A DNA stretch of 6,224 nucleotides. Source: Clostridia bacterium. GTDB taxonomy: Bacteria > Bacillota > Clostridia > Oscillospirales > CAG-272. Under the pieces are notes generated by a model. It was not told the DNA's origin. It saw nothing but the letters and a program-made list of their open reading frames with translations, and did not search any database. This document shows positions 5,698-6,224 of this stretch, piece by piece (position 1 is the stretch's first letter; each line of letters opens with the position of its first letter). Location of the stretch: assembly GCA_017395715.1 (NCBI GenBank), contig JAFQNZ010000225.1:1-6224 (forward strand), in the 5' to 3' direction. Made by a program: the position numbers and the translations under genes.

Positions 5698-6224
5698 ATG
5701 GAAAAAAGAAAAATCAAACAGTCCTTGCTGTGGGTCGCCCTTACCGCCCTTGTTTTGGTTGCGGTGATTCTCTTTAATATTCTGTTTACCGCCCTTGCTC
5801 ATAAGTATCTTTGGGTGGTGGATACCATGCCCAACGATTTGGTTGTGATTTCAGATTATTCAAGAGAACTTTTGGAACAGGTCGATGCCAAGCAAAACAA
5901 CATTACCATATACTTCCTTGCCGATCCCGATGAACTTGAAAACTATGAGCTTCTCGGTCACCAAAAAGGAGAGTCGGGCAGTACATGGGGCATGAGTTAT
6001 ATCTATAACCTTGCCAAGTATTACGAAAAAGAGTTTTCCTTTGTTAAGGTTGACACCTTGGATACTGCCTCGGATGCCGACTATATCCGTGAAAATTTTG
6101 CCATGACGGTGGGTACGAATCTCACCCCCCTTACCATCGTAATGGAAAACCGCGTGGACGGCAGAATGTCTTACCGCACCATGCAGCGCGACGAGTTTTT
6201 CACGATGACCGAAACCACCATGTA
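5698..6224 (+). CDS. GldG-like ABC exporter auxiliary protein, N-terminal part (truncated by the window)
   Basis: This reading frame stays open for 175 codons to the window edge. I translated it as MEKRKIKQSLLWVALTALVL and onward. It has a short basic N-terminus and one hydrophobic segment (about 9-32) that should anchor it, leaving the rest outside the membrane. After it come 'NDLVVISDYSRELLEQV' (46-62) and 'ITIYFLADPDEL' (69-80). These match the start of GldG-type proteins, where a 'lSdyT..ll..l..pI.I.yf' segment follows the anchor. The third place after ATPase and permease supports the call. The start is ATG 5698; the nearest Shine-Dalgarno-like string, AGAAAGG (5678-5684), is 13 nt away, which is long, but the next upstream in-frame codons include a stop (5686-5688). 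The C-terminal half is outside the window, so the family call is moderate. Confidence 0.8.
   Translation, partial: MEKRKIKQSLLWVALTALVLVAVILFNILFTALAHKYLWVVDTMPNDLVVISDYSRELLEQVDAKQNNITIYFLADPDELENYELLGHQKGESGSTWGMSYIYNLAKYYEKEFSFVKVDTLDTASDADYIRENFAMTVGTNLTPLTIVMENRVDGRMSYRTMQRDEFFTMTETTM

Overview
The window reads as ordinary chromosomal DNA from a Gram-positive anaerobe of the class Clostridia. The closest match in style is an uncultured gut lineage of the Oscillospiraceae/Ruminococcaceae type; the genus cannot be read from the sequence. The grounds are a Rex redox repressor, a Firmicutes-type DnaD-domain protein paired with a DnaI/DnaC-type helicase loader, purine-rich Shine-Dalgarno sites, moderate GC content, and tightly packed genes all on the plus strand. 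I see no mobile element, CRISPR array, tRNA or rRNA.

Layout. Positions 1-192 hold the last 63 codons of an isocitrate/isopropylmalate dehydrogenase family gene. Next come rex (246-923), a DnaD-domain primosome protein (947-1957), a 100-109 nt spacer with two clear inverted repeats, a DnaC/DnaI-like AAA+ helicase loader (chosen start 2067, end 3023), and a PgeF/YfiH family protein (GTG start 3037, end 3864). These could form one run: the gaps are 53, 23, about 100 and 13 nt, and no convincing intrinsic terminator lies between them. After a 94 nt AT-rich gap a second unit begins: an ABC-2 type exporter ATPase (3959-4930), its six-helix permease (4937-5650), and a membrane-anchored GldG-like protein (5698 to the window end, incomplete).

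How the genes fit together. The left block joins redox metabolism (an NAD(P)-linked dehydrogenase and an NADH-sensing repressor) to replication initiation or restart (DnaD plus loader) and to cell-wall or nucleoside housekeeping (PgeF). DnaD and the loader are expected to act in the same primosome that places the replicative helicase on DNA. The right block is the GldA-GldF-GldG type arrangement: cytoplasmic ATPase, membrane permease and extracytoplasmic partner. It was first described in Bacteroidota gliding but is also found in non-gliding Firmicutes, where the substrate is unknown.

The most unusual spot is the DnaD-loader spacer. It has a near-perfect 10-bp inverted repeat, a second 10-bp hairpin ending one base before a possible GTG start, and a possible 20-codon ORF between them. 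I found no strong evidence of a wholly new system. The rest is recognisable housekeeping and transport.
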